Assembly: GCA_014529385.2 (NCBI GenBank)
Contig: CM043942.1
Coordinates: 31,460,969-31,524,968, forward strand
Length of the DNA: 64,000 nucleotides
Source: Adiantum capillus-veneris
Lineage: Eukaryota; Streptophyta; Polypodiopsida; Polypodiales; Pteridaceae
Reading direction: 5' to 3'
This document shows, in pieces, positions 23,617 through 35,410 of this stretch; the first letter of the stretch is position 1; the number at the start of each line of letters is the position of its first letter. The notes under the pieces are model-generated. The model was not told the origin of the DNA. It saw nothing but the letters and a program-made list of their open reading frames with translations, and ran no database searches. A program made the position numbers and the translations under genes.

Positions 23617-25260
23617 GAAATGTTCTTGGATATGAATTTCCTCGGGTACTTTGGAGATTATTTGGAATGCTTCTGCTCCACAAGTTCTATATTTTTCTCT
23701 CATTTTTCTCAAATCTCAGTTTTAGAAAATTTCTATTGTTGTCCCACTGTGGTTTTATGAGGCTTTTGGAAGGGTACTAACTCTTGATTAGATGACTGCT
23801 TTAATCAATTGGTATGATTGATTTGATGTATGTTTTTTCTTGAAACTCTTATAAATTGTGGAATGAATTAAGGTGGGAATCATGCTCACTTTCTTTGGCT
23901 AGAGGTTTACTTCTTTCTGGCTTGAACAAAAGGGATTTGTTGCAAACAGTACACAAGGTCAATCTGTCTCATATCTGATTTTGTTCGAGTAAAGTGATTA
24001 CTGATCTTGTAAGCCTGGCTTTTTGCTAATAAAGCAACAGCTCATTGGGAAAATCTCTTATTAAAATAGCGAAGGACTATGAATATACATTAGTAGGATG
24101 ACTTCGACACAAAATAAGTTTTTTTTTCTCTGACTTGTATTCACACATCAGTGGAGTGCTTGCTTGCTTTGACTTACCTTCAGCCTGTTTTTTTGATTGC
24201 TGGATAACTGATTAGATTTTTGGTTCTTGGATGTCTGGCTTAGATCTGGTCTTTTTTGTAACCATATTCATACATACATATTCAACTACAACTGGTTCTT
24301 AGTGGTGGTGTTGTCATAAATTATATCTAAACCTTATACAAACATGCTTTACTACGTGAGATTTGACATAACCTGAGATTCTGGCCGACATATGGTTTTT
24401 GATCTGGTTTTGATGCTTTACTATACCTGAGTAGGTTATGGTGTTGTGATATGGGGAAGCATGTTTGCTTTGACTTGCAAAACGTTTGACCTTAAGCCAA
24501 TTGCTAAAAAATAAATTAATGTTTGGCTTCTGGTTCTTAGAAAAGTGGCTTAAATCTGGTCCTTTTAAACTGTAGGTAACCATATTCATACATATACATG
24601 CTCCCATATCAATCTCTTGGGTGTGATATAGCCATAACTTGGTGGTAACCTTTTACATACATACATATTCTGGTGAACATACTTCAAACATGAAGATTGC
24701 TCTCCCTAGCTAGGGCTTGATATTTAAAGGGTCTCAAGTTGATTGGAGATCTGGTTTATGGCTTATCTTGTGGACTTTTGATCTTGACCTCTAGGGTTGC
24801 AGGTCTGGTCTTCTTTTGTTGGGACTGGATTCTCAGTCATGATGACTTGGTTTTGTTTGGTTAGGGGTGTGCTAGTTAGGAAGTTTATTTTTTTAACTCC
24901 ACTTAATCCTGTATTTGCCGGTTATATTGGGTATTTTCATTGAAAGGTTTGGCAAGATCTACTATATAGTAGTGCTTAATCTGGTAATTTGAAGTTGAAA
25001 TTGGCTAATCCCAGGTGATTTTAGCTTTGTTGGCTTAGCAAAACTTTTAGTGTGCTGACTTTGCTAATAATTTGCTAGCTATGATCACTTTTATATTAGC
25101 CTAACTTTTTGACCAATACATGCTTTTTTGACTTGTTTTTTGGATTTATTATCCTTCTAAAGTTTGGAATTCAGCAATGATCTTTTGCCTCAGCTGCCTG
25201 AAGGTATTCTATTAATTTGATCAAATGGGCTAAGCCTTGAAGGAATTCCAGTATGGATTT
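23614..25260. other. AT-rich non-coding stretch
   Basis: No gene recognised. Two partly similar segments occur around 24216-24300 and 24515-24610 (words TTTGGCTTCTGGTTCTTAG / TTTTTGGTTCTTGG, AACCATATTCATACATA). Confidence 0.55.
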
Positions 25261-26140
25261 TTAGAAATTTGGTTCTTGAGAATTGTTTGTCGAGCTTGCT
25301 TAATTAGCATTATTTTGATCTCTCTTTTCCTACTAGGATGGAACACTATTGGTTGCTGACCTTGAATACTCTCGCTTTTAGAGTAAGTTTTACTTCATCT
25401 AGTTGAAAAGTTTGACTTTGATCCATACAACATAATTGTAGTTACAATACAAAGCATCGCTAATGACTTTGAATCTTTAATCACATATTCAGGTTTTAAT
25501 TAGGGAAGATTTTGACAACTTGGTACTCTTTGATACAATAAAATATTGCTCTAAAAGTTAGATCATATGGTACTACTTTGAGAATGCGGTTTTAAATGGG
25601 GATAAAGGAAATTATCGGAGGTTTGAAAGTGATATAAAGTAATACTTTTAAAAGCATGTATACACTACTTTGATTTAGAAAATCTTTGCTTGGACATTAC
25701 AATTTAGAAAAAAGTTGAAGTAATTAGGTGTTTTTTTATATTTATACTTTTAAGCAATATTTAGGACAATAGCTAGTCTAATAATTTTTAAGTTGGACAT
25801 GGATAACAACTGATAGGTTCTTTGAAGGGTGCCATACGTAGCCAAGTCTAAAAAATCTGTTGTCTTAGCTATATGGATGCAGGTGAAAATTCTATCTTGA
25901 CTTAAAAACGTTTAGCATGCTGCAATCCAACTCTGAAGATCTCTGATGATTCAATCGAATAGACCTCACCAGTTTTGCTACTTTTGTATAAAAGCATTAG
26001 AATGATACCTCATTCTTATTATGTTGTGCATTAATGAATCAAAGACTGAGTCATTTTTGTACAAATCCTTGCCTAGTTGTCTTAAGCCAGTCGTCTTTTG
26101 AACGTCATGTTCTTTTATGTATATGTATTTGAGTTAATAC
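25261..26140. repeat. Dispersed repeat, copy 2 (uninserted)
   Basis: Matches 7192-8085 from TTAGAAATTTGGTTCTTGAG onward, with scattered substitutions and short indels. Here the repeat continues leftward without a CACTA end, so it marks the empty target of CACTA-3. Confidence 0.85.
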
Positions 26141-26145
26141 TGCAT

Positions 26146-26153
26146 TACACACA

Positions 26154-26218
<65 letters not shown>
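26146..26218. repeat. (CA)n microsatellite
   Basis: About 35 CA units with one CAT interruption, at the right edge of the dispersed repeat. Confidence 0.95.
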
Positions 26219-26222
<4 letters not shown>

Positions 26223-26234
26223 TCACTTTGACCA

Positions 26235-27065
26235 CACATGCAAAGGGAAGACCTTTCTATAAATGCAATCATCTATTTTTTGCATCTTGAAGGCATGTGG
26301 CTTGTGACCTTACGCAAGGCCTTTACATAAGCGAGTAAACTCATGATGAGATTTCTTAATAGGGACTTCCAGAGAAACATGCATGTTCTGTTTGGAAGTG
26401 CTTTGGTTGAAACAACTACTCCTGGGTTGTCCTATGTAGAAGAAGCAATAACACAAGCAGGGAATAGGTTGGTTGGCAGTGCTTGGATCAATATGTATGT
26501 CAAATGTGGGATCCTCGCCAAAGCACAAAAGGTTTTGATGGACATCCTTTCAAAAATACGTTCCTAAAAAAGGTTGTACTTTTTCAATGATTTGGTTGTT
26601 ATGCATGTCAAATGTGGTAGCCTTATGGAAGCTCTTGACGAGATTTTTAGTCCAAAATATCGTCTCTTGGAACGGGCCGATTACGAAATATGCCCTCCCA
26701 CGTGCATGCCAAAGAGGTCAATGATTTTTTAACCAAGATTCTTAGGGAAGGCCTTTGTCCAAATGCAATCACCTGTGCGGCACCTTGAAGGCATGTGGCC
26801 TTATGAAAGACCTTCACATGCGTGAGAGAATTCATAATGAGATTGCTAGTTAGAGGCTATTGAAAGAGCATGCCTTGCTTGGCGGTGCTTTGGTGCCCTT
26901 CTGAAAGCACAAATGGTTGTTGATATAAAGCGTGCGAAATGTCATCTTTTGAAGCACATTGATTGCAAGACATGCCAACCATGGTTGTGGCAAGGAAGCT
27001 ATGGGCTGTTATAATAAGATTCGGAGTGAGGATTTTTCACCAGACTTCGTCTCTTAGCGTCAAAA
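26235..27065 (+). pseudogene. PPR protein pseudogene fragment
   Basis: Successive diagnostic PPR pieces in changing frames: an ...EDLSINAI... helix with GMW/ACG-like repeat end (26245-26310), GNRLVGSAWINMYVKCGILA with KAQKVL following (26460-26540), VMHVKCGSLMEALDEIF (26598-26650), ILREGLCPNAIT (26735-26775) and HANHGCGKEAMGCYNKIRSE (about 26970-27030). These match the 35-residue tandem repeats of organellar RNA-binding PPR proteins. Stops and frameshifts throughout show that it is not functional. No start or complete domain is preserved. Confidence 0.8.
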
Positions 27066-27435
27066 TAAAAAGGTATGTAAATTTTTTTCAATTCTTCACT
27101 CAGTATGAACAACATAGTGAAACAAATACACTAATAGTTGCACACTGCTGTGGGAATGTCACCTTCTCTCATATTATAAAATTTGGGGAGAACTATGCAA
27201 ACTCTCCCATGCAAGGAAACTTACACGTTTTTTTTTTCTTTTTACAACATAAATAAAAAACAATAACTATTAAAAAATATTAAAAATGATATAGAGGATT
27301 ATTTTATATAAACTCTAACCTTTGTTATGGTTCTTTTACGAGGTATACGTACAAGTCAAATTTGAAACATCACGATTGCAATGCAAGACACATGGTATTG
27401 CGTCAAACCAAGGTAACACGCGTTTGATTTAAACA

Positions 27436-27504
<69 letters not shown>

Positions 27505-28232
27505 CTTTCCTTCATGGATATATACGCTTGTTGAATGTTGAAATGACATACCCATCAATTAGTAAACATGCTCTAAATGAAGAACACAATTTCTCTTTTC
27601 TATTCCATTTTGCTTGATTTCAATTCAACCACATTCTTGTATGAATGACAACATAAAGCAACAATTTGGGTTAGAAAAATAATGCTATCAAAAAGCAATT
27701 TTAGACATGCTGTTTACTTCAACTAATTTGGCTCAGCTTCAATTCAACACAAAAACAAGTAACATATACATAAATTGTGGTGTCTTTTTGCTTTAATAAG
27801 TGCATGATATATCATGGGCTTGTTTATGGTGCAATCTATCTGATTGCATTGCTTCAAGGATTTTCTCTTGCTAAGAGCAAGATAAAAAATATTCAAGTTC
27901 TTCTCTATTTATAATCCAAATGGAGGATTGCCTCCAAATGGAATCACATGCACTAGCAATTTGAAGCAAGGTCTAAATAGGCAAGAAGTTACACTATCTC
28001 ACTAACTAGATTTTGATGCGATAACAAAGCACTTTGGAAAGGATTTTCAAAATTGTGAACTATTAGGATGTACTGTCATACTATTTTCCTTGTGAGCTTC
28101 GTATTGTATGATTAGCTTGCACTCACTTTCATCCGCTCTCTCTTGGGATGGTTTCGCACGACATTAAAATTCTCTTCTTCTTCTTCTTCTCCTCTCTCTA
28201 TCTGTGCTCCTACACATTTCTCATTTTAAATG
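27066..28232. other. Non-coding stretch with a (TC)n tract
   Basis: Nothing recognised apart from about 30 TC units at 27439-27499. Confidence 0.6.
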
Positions 28233-28328
28233 CAGCTAACGAAGCACTCTAGTTTCCTTCAAATCATTTTTTGAGATTAACAGCTAACGAAGCACTCTAG
28301 TTTCCTTCAAATCATTTTTTGAGATTAA
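28233..28328. repeat. Perfect 48-bp tandem duplication
   Basis: Two identical 48-bp copies (28233-28280 and 28281-28328) starting CAGCTAACGAAGCACTCTAG. They lie about 110 bp upstream of the start codon of the predicted gene, so they may be in its promoter or 5' untranslated region. Confidence 0.95.
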
Positions 28329-28433
28329 TAGAGAGGAGGAGCGAGCTTGTCGCAGTCGTATGGCACACATAAATGATGGACCTCCTCTTAAGGCGTCTCT
28401 CTCTCTCTCTAACGCGAGCTCTATAATACACAC

Positions 28434-29212
28434 ATGCATGCTTCTGTCCACAAGACGCCTGCTGTGCCCATCGTCATGAAAAACGCACGCTCTCATGGTA
28501 AAGCTACAGATGATAAGAAAGAGCAGAAGCCGCCGCGTTACTGGCCCCTCCCGTCAAAGAACAGGGAAACCCTGGCTTTCTATCAAACTGACAAGAGAGG
28601 GCTTCTTCCGCCCCACAGTAGACGTACGCCTGGCGCAACGTCCAAGAGGCATGAGCATCGCGTCGGTGCTGCTCCAGCTCTGCAGCTTCCAAGACGCCCT
28701 GATTCTGCATCAACAGCGAGCAGCGCCCTTGAACGAAACGCCAGCTTGGATTCCCTGGCTTCTCAGGATATTGTGTTCACAATTGATTTCGACAAGTATG
28801 AGCGTGGCAACTCCCCTCTGAAGCGAGCGTTTTCTCCTACAGATGATGCTCATATCATAGCTCAAGGTGACTCATGGTAAGCACTCAAAGTTGAGGTTGA
28901 GAGAGAGAGAGAGAGAGAGACAGAGAGAGAAGAAGAAGATTTAAAAAATTTCTCATGTAGGAAAATAGGCTCTTTTTCAGTGTTTTTCATACAATGCATA
29001 GCATCATGAGCTTCTGCTCGAGAGGCACCGCATACCTAGCTAGGTACGATTGGGGGCAGGGGACCACCGCCCCCCCCCCCCCCTTCGGGCTGGCGGTCCC
29101 CTGCCCCCAATTGTACCTAGCTAGGTATACGATGCCTCCCTCAAAGAAGCTCATGATGTTGAGGTAAGTCACAATGTGAGAATTATTGTGAGAATTAATT
29201 ATCCAAAACTTC

Positions 29213-29261
<49 letters not shown>

Positions 29262-30385
29262 AGTGAGAGAGAGAGAGAGAGAGAGGGATATGATATCTTC
29301 AATAGCATGCAAGTGTAGGCACCAAGATAGGAATCGAACTCGGACATTTACTCACCCATGCCACAAACCCTAGGCTACATTCCACTATCTAGTCCATGCC
29401 ATTTACTTTGATAGAACTCTCTCTTTTGGTTCAATTTTCACATTAACTTTGTTATGCCTTTTGATGTCCAAGCGCAGTGTGAGAAGCAATATGGAAGCTC
29501 TAGGACTTGAAGAAGGAAACAAAGGACCCTATTCTAGAATGCAAACATCATCAAATGAAATAGAGATTGCTTGTGACAATGGGCATACCGATGCCAACAC
29601 GCAAATTGCTTCAACCGATGATGATTATAGCCATAGACTCATAGTTGTGGAAGGTTTTGTCGACATGAAAGTATCTAAAGGTTTAGACAGCAAAATGATG
29701 AGTACTTACAGCTTATGGGATGTAACCTTGAAGAAAGAGGTGAACACTCATCAAGAAGTTGAAGAAATTTTAATGCAATTGTCTAAGCAAGTTTACAATG
29801 GACCCTTGTGGAAGGCTCGTGAACCTCGAAATGGATGGCGTACCTACTACTACTTGCGAAAAGGACTACAAGAATTCAAACCACATTGGGTGGTGTCCAA
29901 GCTCCCTTACCCTAATTTCACACACTCTTGCATTGACTACCTTCAAGAGTTTATTGAGAATATCAACGAATCTTTTGAAAGGACTTGCTTCTCTCTCATA
30001 AGGTACCCCCTTCTCTGCCTCTAATAGATATGGCATCACTATATCATCGTTTACTTCTATAATCTCTATTTGGTAGAAGTAAAATTTCTGTTAGTTTTTG
30101 CTTGTATGATGTTATAATCAAGAATGAGCTTGCATTTATCCTCTTGTAACTTTGGCATCCACATTACAATGCCTCGTAAGCCTCAGTTGGTTTCATAAAG
30201 TTAATGGATTTTGTCATAATTTTCAAATGTCTCTTGAAGTGCTTCCTACTAGAAGTTCTTCTCACATCCACTTGCAACCCTTTAAATGAATGTGTTTTGT
30301 TTGCATTTGCATGTCATGGTATTCCTCATGCATAAACATGACATATGTAATTTGGATTTGCAGGAAGGAACAAAGATTGATGTGA
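28434..30385 (+). CDS. Predicted three-exon gene of unknown function
   Basis: Exon 1 28434-28876, intron GTAAGC...GCGCAG 28877-29477, exon 2 29478-30002, intron GTACCC...TTGCAG 30003-30363, exon 3 30364-30385 ending TGA. The phases agree: 443, 525 and 22 nt add to 330 codons (329 residues). The N-terminal half is basic and Pro/Ser-rich (KKEQKPPRYWPLPSKNRE, PGATSKRHEHRVG) with SLASQDIVFTIDFDKYERGN near residues 105-125. The second half is mostly acidic and helical-looking with WKAREPRNGWRTYYYLRKG and HWVVSKLPYPNFTHSCIDYL. I recognise no domain, signal peptide or membrane span. It has no stops and coding-like composition, unlike the transposon relics around it. If intron 2 is not removed, translation would end at about 30024 after six other residues. 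Host gene is the best guess. Confidence 0.6.
29002..29158. repeat. 157-bp fold-back in intron 1
   Basis: Outer arms CATCATGAGCTTCT / GAAGCTCATGATG and inner arms TACCTAGCTAGGTAC, ATTGGGGGCAGGGGACC with their complements give about 60 paired bases around a C-run and TTCGGGC loop. It could be a small fold-back element (MITE) or an RNA hairpin within the intron. GT and GA microsatellites follow at 29213-29285. Confidence 0.9.
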
Positions 30386-30430
30386 TTATATGAATTGAAG
30401 GAAACAAAGATTGATGTGATCGTATGGATT
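30364..30430. repeat. ~34-bp tandem duplication
   Basis: Two adjacent copies of GAAGGAACAAAGATTGATGT plus following bases, the first overlapping the proposed exon 3. Confidence 0.85.
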
Positions 30431-30800
30431 GAAGGTTGGACGCTATTTTCTCCACTCCAGTTTGACAGTGTCTTGGCCAATTTGACGGAACAAATTTGAC
30501 GGAACACTGCACCAATTGTGCAATGGCATCTTGACTTTTGTGCTACTCATGTCTTGAAGTTTTTGTCATTATTGTATCAAAGATTTAATGTTTTGGCTAG
30601 CAAACATACATTAAAATTACAAGCATATCTTTTAATGTTTGTGGTTGTGTTGTGCAAAATGTACTCTTATAAATTTTGACAGCTTAAAATACATTTTCTT
30701 TAGTTTCAAACAATATTGGATTTTTGTGTATTGCCGTTGATGGCAATTTATATGTCTATACAAGATAAGGCTTGCTCTAGGAATATATGCAATATACAAT

Positions 30801-30893
30801 TAGTGACACCCCTTTCCCCTCCCTCGTGAGAAAGGGCCGTAACATCCTAGTGATACCCCTTCCCCCTCCCCCGCGAGGGCCGTAACATCCTAG
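30801..30893. repeat. ~46-bp tandem duplication
   Basis: Two copies of a C-rich unit ending GGGCCGTAACATCCTAG. Confidence 0.85.
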
Positions 30894-31958
30894 TATATTT
30901 TCTCGCTTGATCATATCTTTGGCCAACTTTTATTGTCAAATATTATTCGCCCATAGTACATTTGATTGGATATAATATACAAAGCAAAGGCAGACCATAC
31001 AAAACAAATGAGTCCATCATTTTCATCTATGCTTTCTCTAAATTTGTCTTTTCAAGGCACCCTTAGGATGATTTTTCATAAGGGAAAAACAATAGGCCAT
31101 CGTAATTTATAATTTATTCTTCTTTAGGGTTTTATGGTGTGTTGGTCTAGTAGGACAACCATTCATCCACTTGTTTGCTAAATTTTTTTTAAAAAATCTC
31201 TAAAAAGAGTCTTCGTGGCTAAGTTAAATTACCATAAAATCAAGGTATATATGTCATCAGATTCATATGATGTAGATGTAGACATCCCATTGTGATTATT
31301 ACAGATTTCAATTACATGATTAGGTTAAATCTGAAGTTCAAGTGGGCTAAAACAATGTATCAAAAATCTCTCCATTTGGAACTAAAAGAGAATGACGAGT
31401 TTGTAGTAGCCATGTATTTTAGTGAGTCCAAAATGAAATGGCCTACAAAGAGGGGAGAGGGAGACGGGAGAGGGTTTTTTTGTAAATTGAACATTTTTGC
31501 ATTTATTATCACGATTACTATCGACGTTATTCTCACATCTTTATTCATGACTATTACCTCTACCGTTATCGCGTGACGGTTTGGAACAAAAAAAGTCCAA
31601 ATTTGGATACTAATCATTTAACAAAGAAAGAAATTATAGAGCATGATATTTTCATAAAAAATGGATAGAGAAAGTGATATGCATTCTATCATTAACTTAA
31701 TGATCACATACATCTGATTAAATCTACATTTAAAAACATCACTCGTTATTGAATTAAGCAAAACACTATAAATCAACATGTTTGATGAAATAAGAGAGAA
31801 AGAATACTCATAGAATAAAATATAAAAAATGTTTATGGACCATTTTCAAAAATCTATACAAGTGGCACATGTGTTGTCTTTCTCATCTTTGAGTTTGTCA
31901 TCTCTCATCTCATCACCATCGTCATGACAATCATCTCATCATCATTGACGGTTGTATT

Positions 31959-32028
<70 letters not shown>

Positions 32029-32099
32029 CCTCCTCATCCAAAGTAGTAGGTGGGAGAGGGTAGGCAAAAATGGTCCTTGCTAGAGATGTTATTGAAACT
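30894..32099. other. AT-rich non-coding stretch
   Basis: No gene recognised. (TC)n then (AT)n lie at 31963-32028. A 94-codon ORF at 31292-31576 has no recognisable motif. Confidence 0.55.
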
Positions 32100-34346
32100 A
32101 CAAACCAAAATCTTGGTTCATGGATTGATGAGATATACATGACCTGTACAAAAGAAGTTCAAAGTGAGTCACATTGATATCAGGGTACAAACAAATAAAG
32201 GTAAACTTGGTCATCACTTACATACTCACAATTGCTTGCAAAACTAATTTGTCATGTCTCCCTGTGTAGTCCACACTCAAGTCCACCATGTAAATTCCAT
32301 TATCATGCCATCTAGACATATTCACAAACCACTGTCAATCAAAGATACAAGCATAGAAGGTTCTATAATTGACCGTAAATATCCTTTCAATAGTCCCACA
32401 GTACTTTGACTCATCACTATCTATGTCAAAGTTACCTATGATGCCATGATCCATGATGGTTTGATGCTCGTCAATTTAATGTGTACAAAAGTGTCGACCC
32501 TTTGACCACATAGATTTAAAGAAAAGATACTATAAGATAGAAAAAAATATTCAATTAATTATAAAGATAAAATCAAGTAAAAACTACAATATGATTATAA
32601 TATTGAGTACTCTATCTTTAGCATGTAACTTCGTGCATACTCCGAGCAAAGATGAGAGCAGCCAAAGAGGAGGGATACCCGGCATATCACTCATTCTTTG
32701 TCTGTGATGGCTTCTCCACATGATTTTGCTTTGTTCATTCCCTCATGGATTCACTCAAGATTAATGAGATCTGAAAAACTACAGTATGATTGTGGTGTTG
32801 AATACTCTATCTTTAGCACGTAACTTCGTACATACTCCCATTCTTTGTCGGTGATGGACTCTCCATGTGCTTTTGCTTTGGTCATTCTCTCATGGGTTCA
32901 CTCAAAATTAATGAGACCTAAAAATGATGCAAGGTGTTGAGGAATCTAGGGTGCCCTCATGCCTTCATGAGCTCGCTTCCATGCTTTTCTCTCTTGCAAA
33001 TGCGTTGCTTTTTCCATTGTCCATAAGTCCATCCACTTAGTCATAATCTTTGCATTGAGGATGAAAAAATTGTAAACCGCTTGGCGTAGATCTATGTCCA
33101 TGACAATTAATTTTTCCTTTCCACTTGGTAAGTGTAAAGTCATCCCTGCATCCTCCTTATCTGACCACATCTAAGGCATAGAGGGATCAATAGAATCCAA
33201 ATACTCTGAAATATATACAAATTACTCTTGAAAGATCTCACCCTCGACCATGGATGCCTCAAGATGTGCATGTAGTCACACAAAATCTTTGAGAGTTTTT
33301 AAACCTCTCATGAAAGAACATCCATCATGCATGCACTACTCCACATATAACTAGCTTCTCAATCACATGAACTAGTAGGTGGACTTGACATACAACAATG
33401 GATCAAGGGAATGCATCCTCAATGGCACACACTATTTCCATGGTAAGCGTTTGAGCTCCAAGTATGAAATCTATTTCTATTTCTTTGTAGCCTATAAATC
33501 TACAAGATGATCCACAAGAATGCACCAAGTGCATTTTGAGAATTTAGTGTACATAGAATAGTTTCATGGAATAGAGATATGATGTAACTTACTAACTTGT
33601 TGAGTTTGAAAATAGATTCTGTCATTTTCTTGTCCCCACACCCTCACATACCCAAAGGCAAAATGAACTAGAATGTGAAAAGATGAAGATAATATATTGT
33701 TTTTTTAATACACAAAATTCAAGCTCTAAACTAAATGAGGGAAGGCATAAATATCAAGCAATCACCTATAACATCATGTGCCAGTTGTGAGACCTCATCC
33801 CATACAATTAAACGCTATCTGCATGAAAGCTCCCTTTAGTGATCTCATGTATGCTATTGGTATGTGAATAGAGGCAATGGAACCCTTCTCTTGATAAACC
33901 TTTTCTTTGGTTAGAATCCGTGGGATTTTAGGAAGCACATTATTTCCATTGGAACCTTGATATGGAGTGGCTGATGTGGGAAGACGTTGAACAAGGCTCT
34001 CAGATCCCCCATCGCTCCCAATGAGTCCCTTTTTCCTGTAACTTGGTTTTGTATGTGCATGTGATCCAATAGGTGTTGAATTTTTTAGTGCCTCTAGTAT
34101 GGAACCCTTAAAAACATGAAGTACTTTGATATACCTTTTGGTGGAGTAGATGGGAGTGGATCACTATTGTAGTGCTCTTTCCAGATGCTTGCCCAATTTG
34201 TCATTGTGTGCTTTTGGGGGAGTCTTCTCATTTGTAGGAGCCTTGTATTTGCTATGACTTTACATGAAACAATGTTTAATTGGATAAATTACCTTGCACA
34301 AGGTATCTGGTCGCTCCGTCACAAATGATGGCCCCCAAGTAGGACA
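32100..34346 (-). pseudogene. CACTA-2 tnp2-type transposase remnant, 3' part
   Basis: Read on the minus strand, pieces match the CACTA-1 transposase in order: a DUF4218-like block VVHA*WMFFHERFKNSQRF (about 33300-33380), a MWSDKEDA...FFILNAKIMTKWMDL block (32946-33170) corresponding to CACTA-1 LWSDEEDA...FCILNSAPMQKWLE, and a DUF4216-like block SDESKYCGTIERIF with SRWHDNGIYMVDLSVDYTG (about 32240-32440). Many stops and frameshifts. It begins at the GGACA duplication where the copia LTR entered and continues the fragment at 41745-42900. Confidence 0.75.
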
Positions 34347-34431
34347 TGTTAGGAAATATGACGTAGCTAAATAGATATTTGAGTAGATTACTTAATGGAG
34401 AGAGATAGATTTCACACACACAAGATTATAG

Positions 34432-34469
<38 letters not shown>

Positions 34470-34574
34470 GATATACATGGTTCACCCAATGTGGGCTATG
34501 TCCACGGGAAAGCAGCCACTCAATGGCTTTAGTACTTCAAAAGAAGAAGTAGTTTACAAAGGGATTATACCTTT

Positions 34575-34715
34575 CACTACAACAACGTCGCTATATGCGT
34601 CCCTGTGAAACTGTCGCAAAGAGCGTCGATAAGGGTTTATTGGCGACGCAGATAGCGACGCGTATATAGACGCTGATATAGCGACACGGATATCGACGAC
34701 CATAATAGAAAACAA
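34575..34715. repeat. CACTA-1 left TIR and subterminal repeats
   Basis: The TIR CACTACAACA is followed by repeated words of the type GCGACGC / GTCGCTATATGCGTC / GATATCGACG, comparable with the right end. Confidence 0.88.
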
Positions 34716-34716
34716 A

Positions 34717-34809
34717 TTTCTTGGGCAGAGGGCAGGTAGCCTGGCCTGTACCCAGTGAAAAGATGGACACAGCCACCACAGCCAGACTTCCTGCCCTCTG
34801 CCCAAGAAA
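34717..34809. repeat. 20-bp inverted repeat in the CACTA-1 left end
   Basis: TTTCTTGGGCAGAGGGCAGG (34717-34736) and its exact complement (34790-34809) enclose 53 bp. Confidence 0.95.
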
Positions 34810-34957
34810 ACGAGCAGCACCAAAATCAATCGTGCTCTCGCAGAAATTTCGGCAGAGTTCCCTTCGTTTTTACATAAAATTTTCAAAAAAAAACCATATC
34901 ATGTATACGCCTCCTACATGATATCCATGTAGGATCTCACATGAGATTTAAGGCCAA

Positions 34958-35215
34958 TGACCATAACGAACCATAACCATAACTTAAAACCATAACCGAC
35001 CATAACCACTTTGATCATAACCAGAAACAAAATTAACAATAACCATAAGCATAACCAGAAAGTTAAACATAACCATAAGCAAAACCTGAACCATAACTAT
35101 GTCTATACAAGAATAGGAGAAATAACCATGTCTATACAATGACAATGACAATAACCATAACCATAACCATAACCATAAGGAAAAAAATAACTGTCTGAAC
35201 AATAATCATAACCAT
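34958..35215. repeat. Degenerate (ACCATA)n hexamer region
   Basis: Many copies of ACCATA / CATAACC with spacers, most regular at 35155-35180. It lies between the tnpA-type gene and the left end of CACTA-1. Confidence 0.88.
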
Positions 35216-35410
35216 ATATATATGTATATACAAAAAGAGACACAGAAGCGTGTCTGTGTCTCACAAAGCATATATATGAAATTCGGTCCACTGATGACTA
35301 AGCGTCACAACCTGCATATAGGACAACTCACAAAATTATTATTGATATTACTTCACCTATACTTACTTAATTAAATCAACTCACACATATTAACGTCTCA
35401 CCTCAAGCGA

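Noticed and set aside
31292-31576. 94-codon ORF as a gene
   Set aside because: No motif, no splice or promoter context, and antisense ORFs of similar length overlap it.
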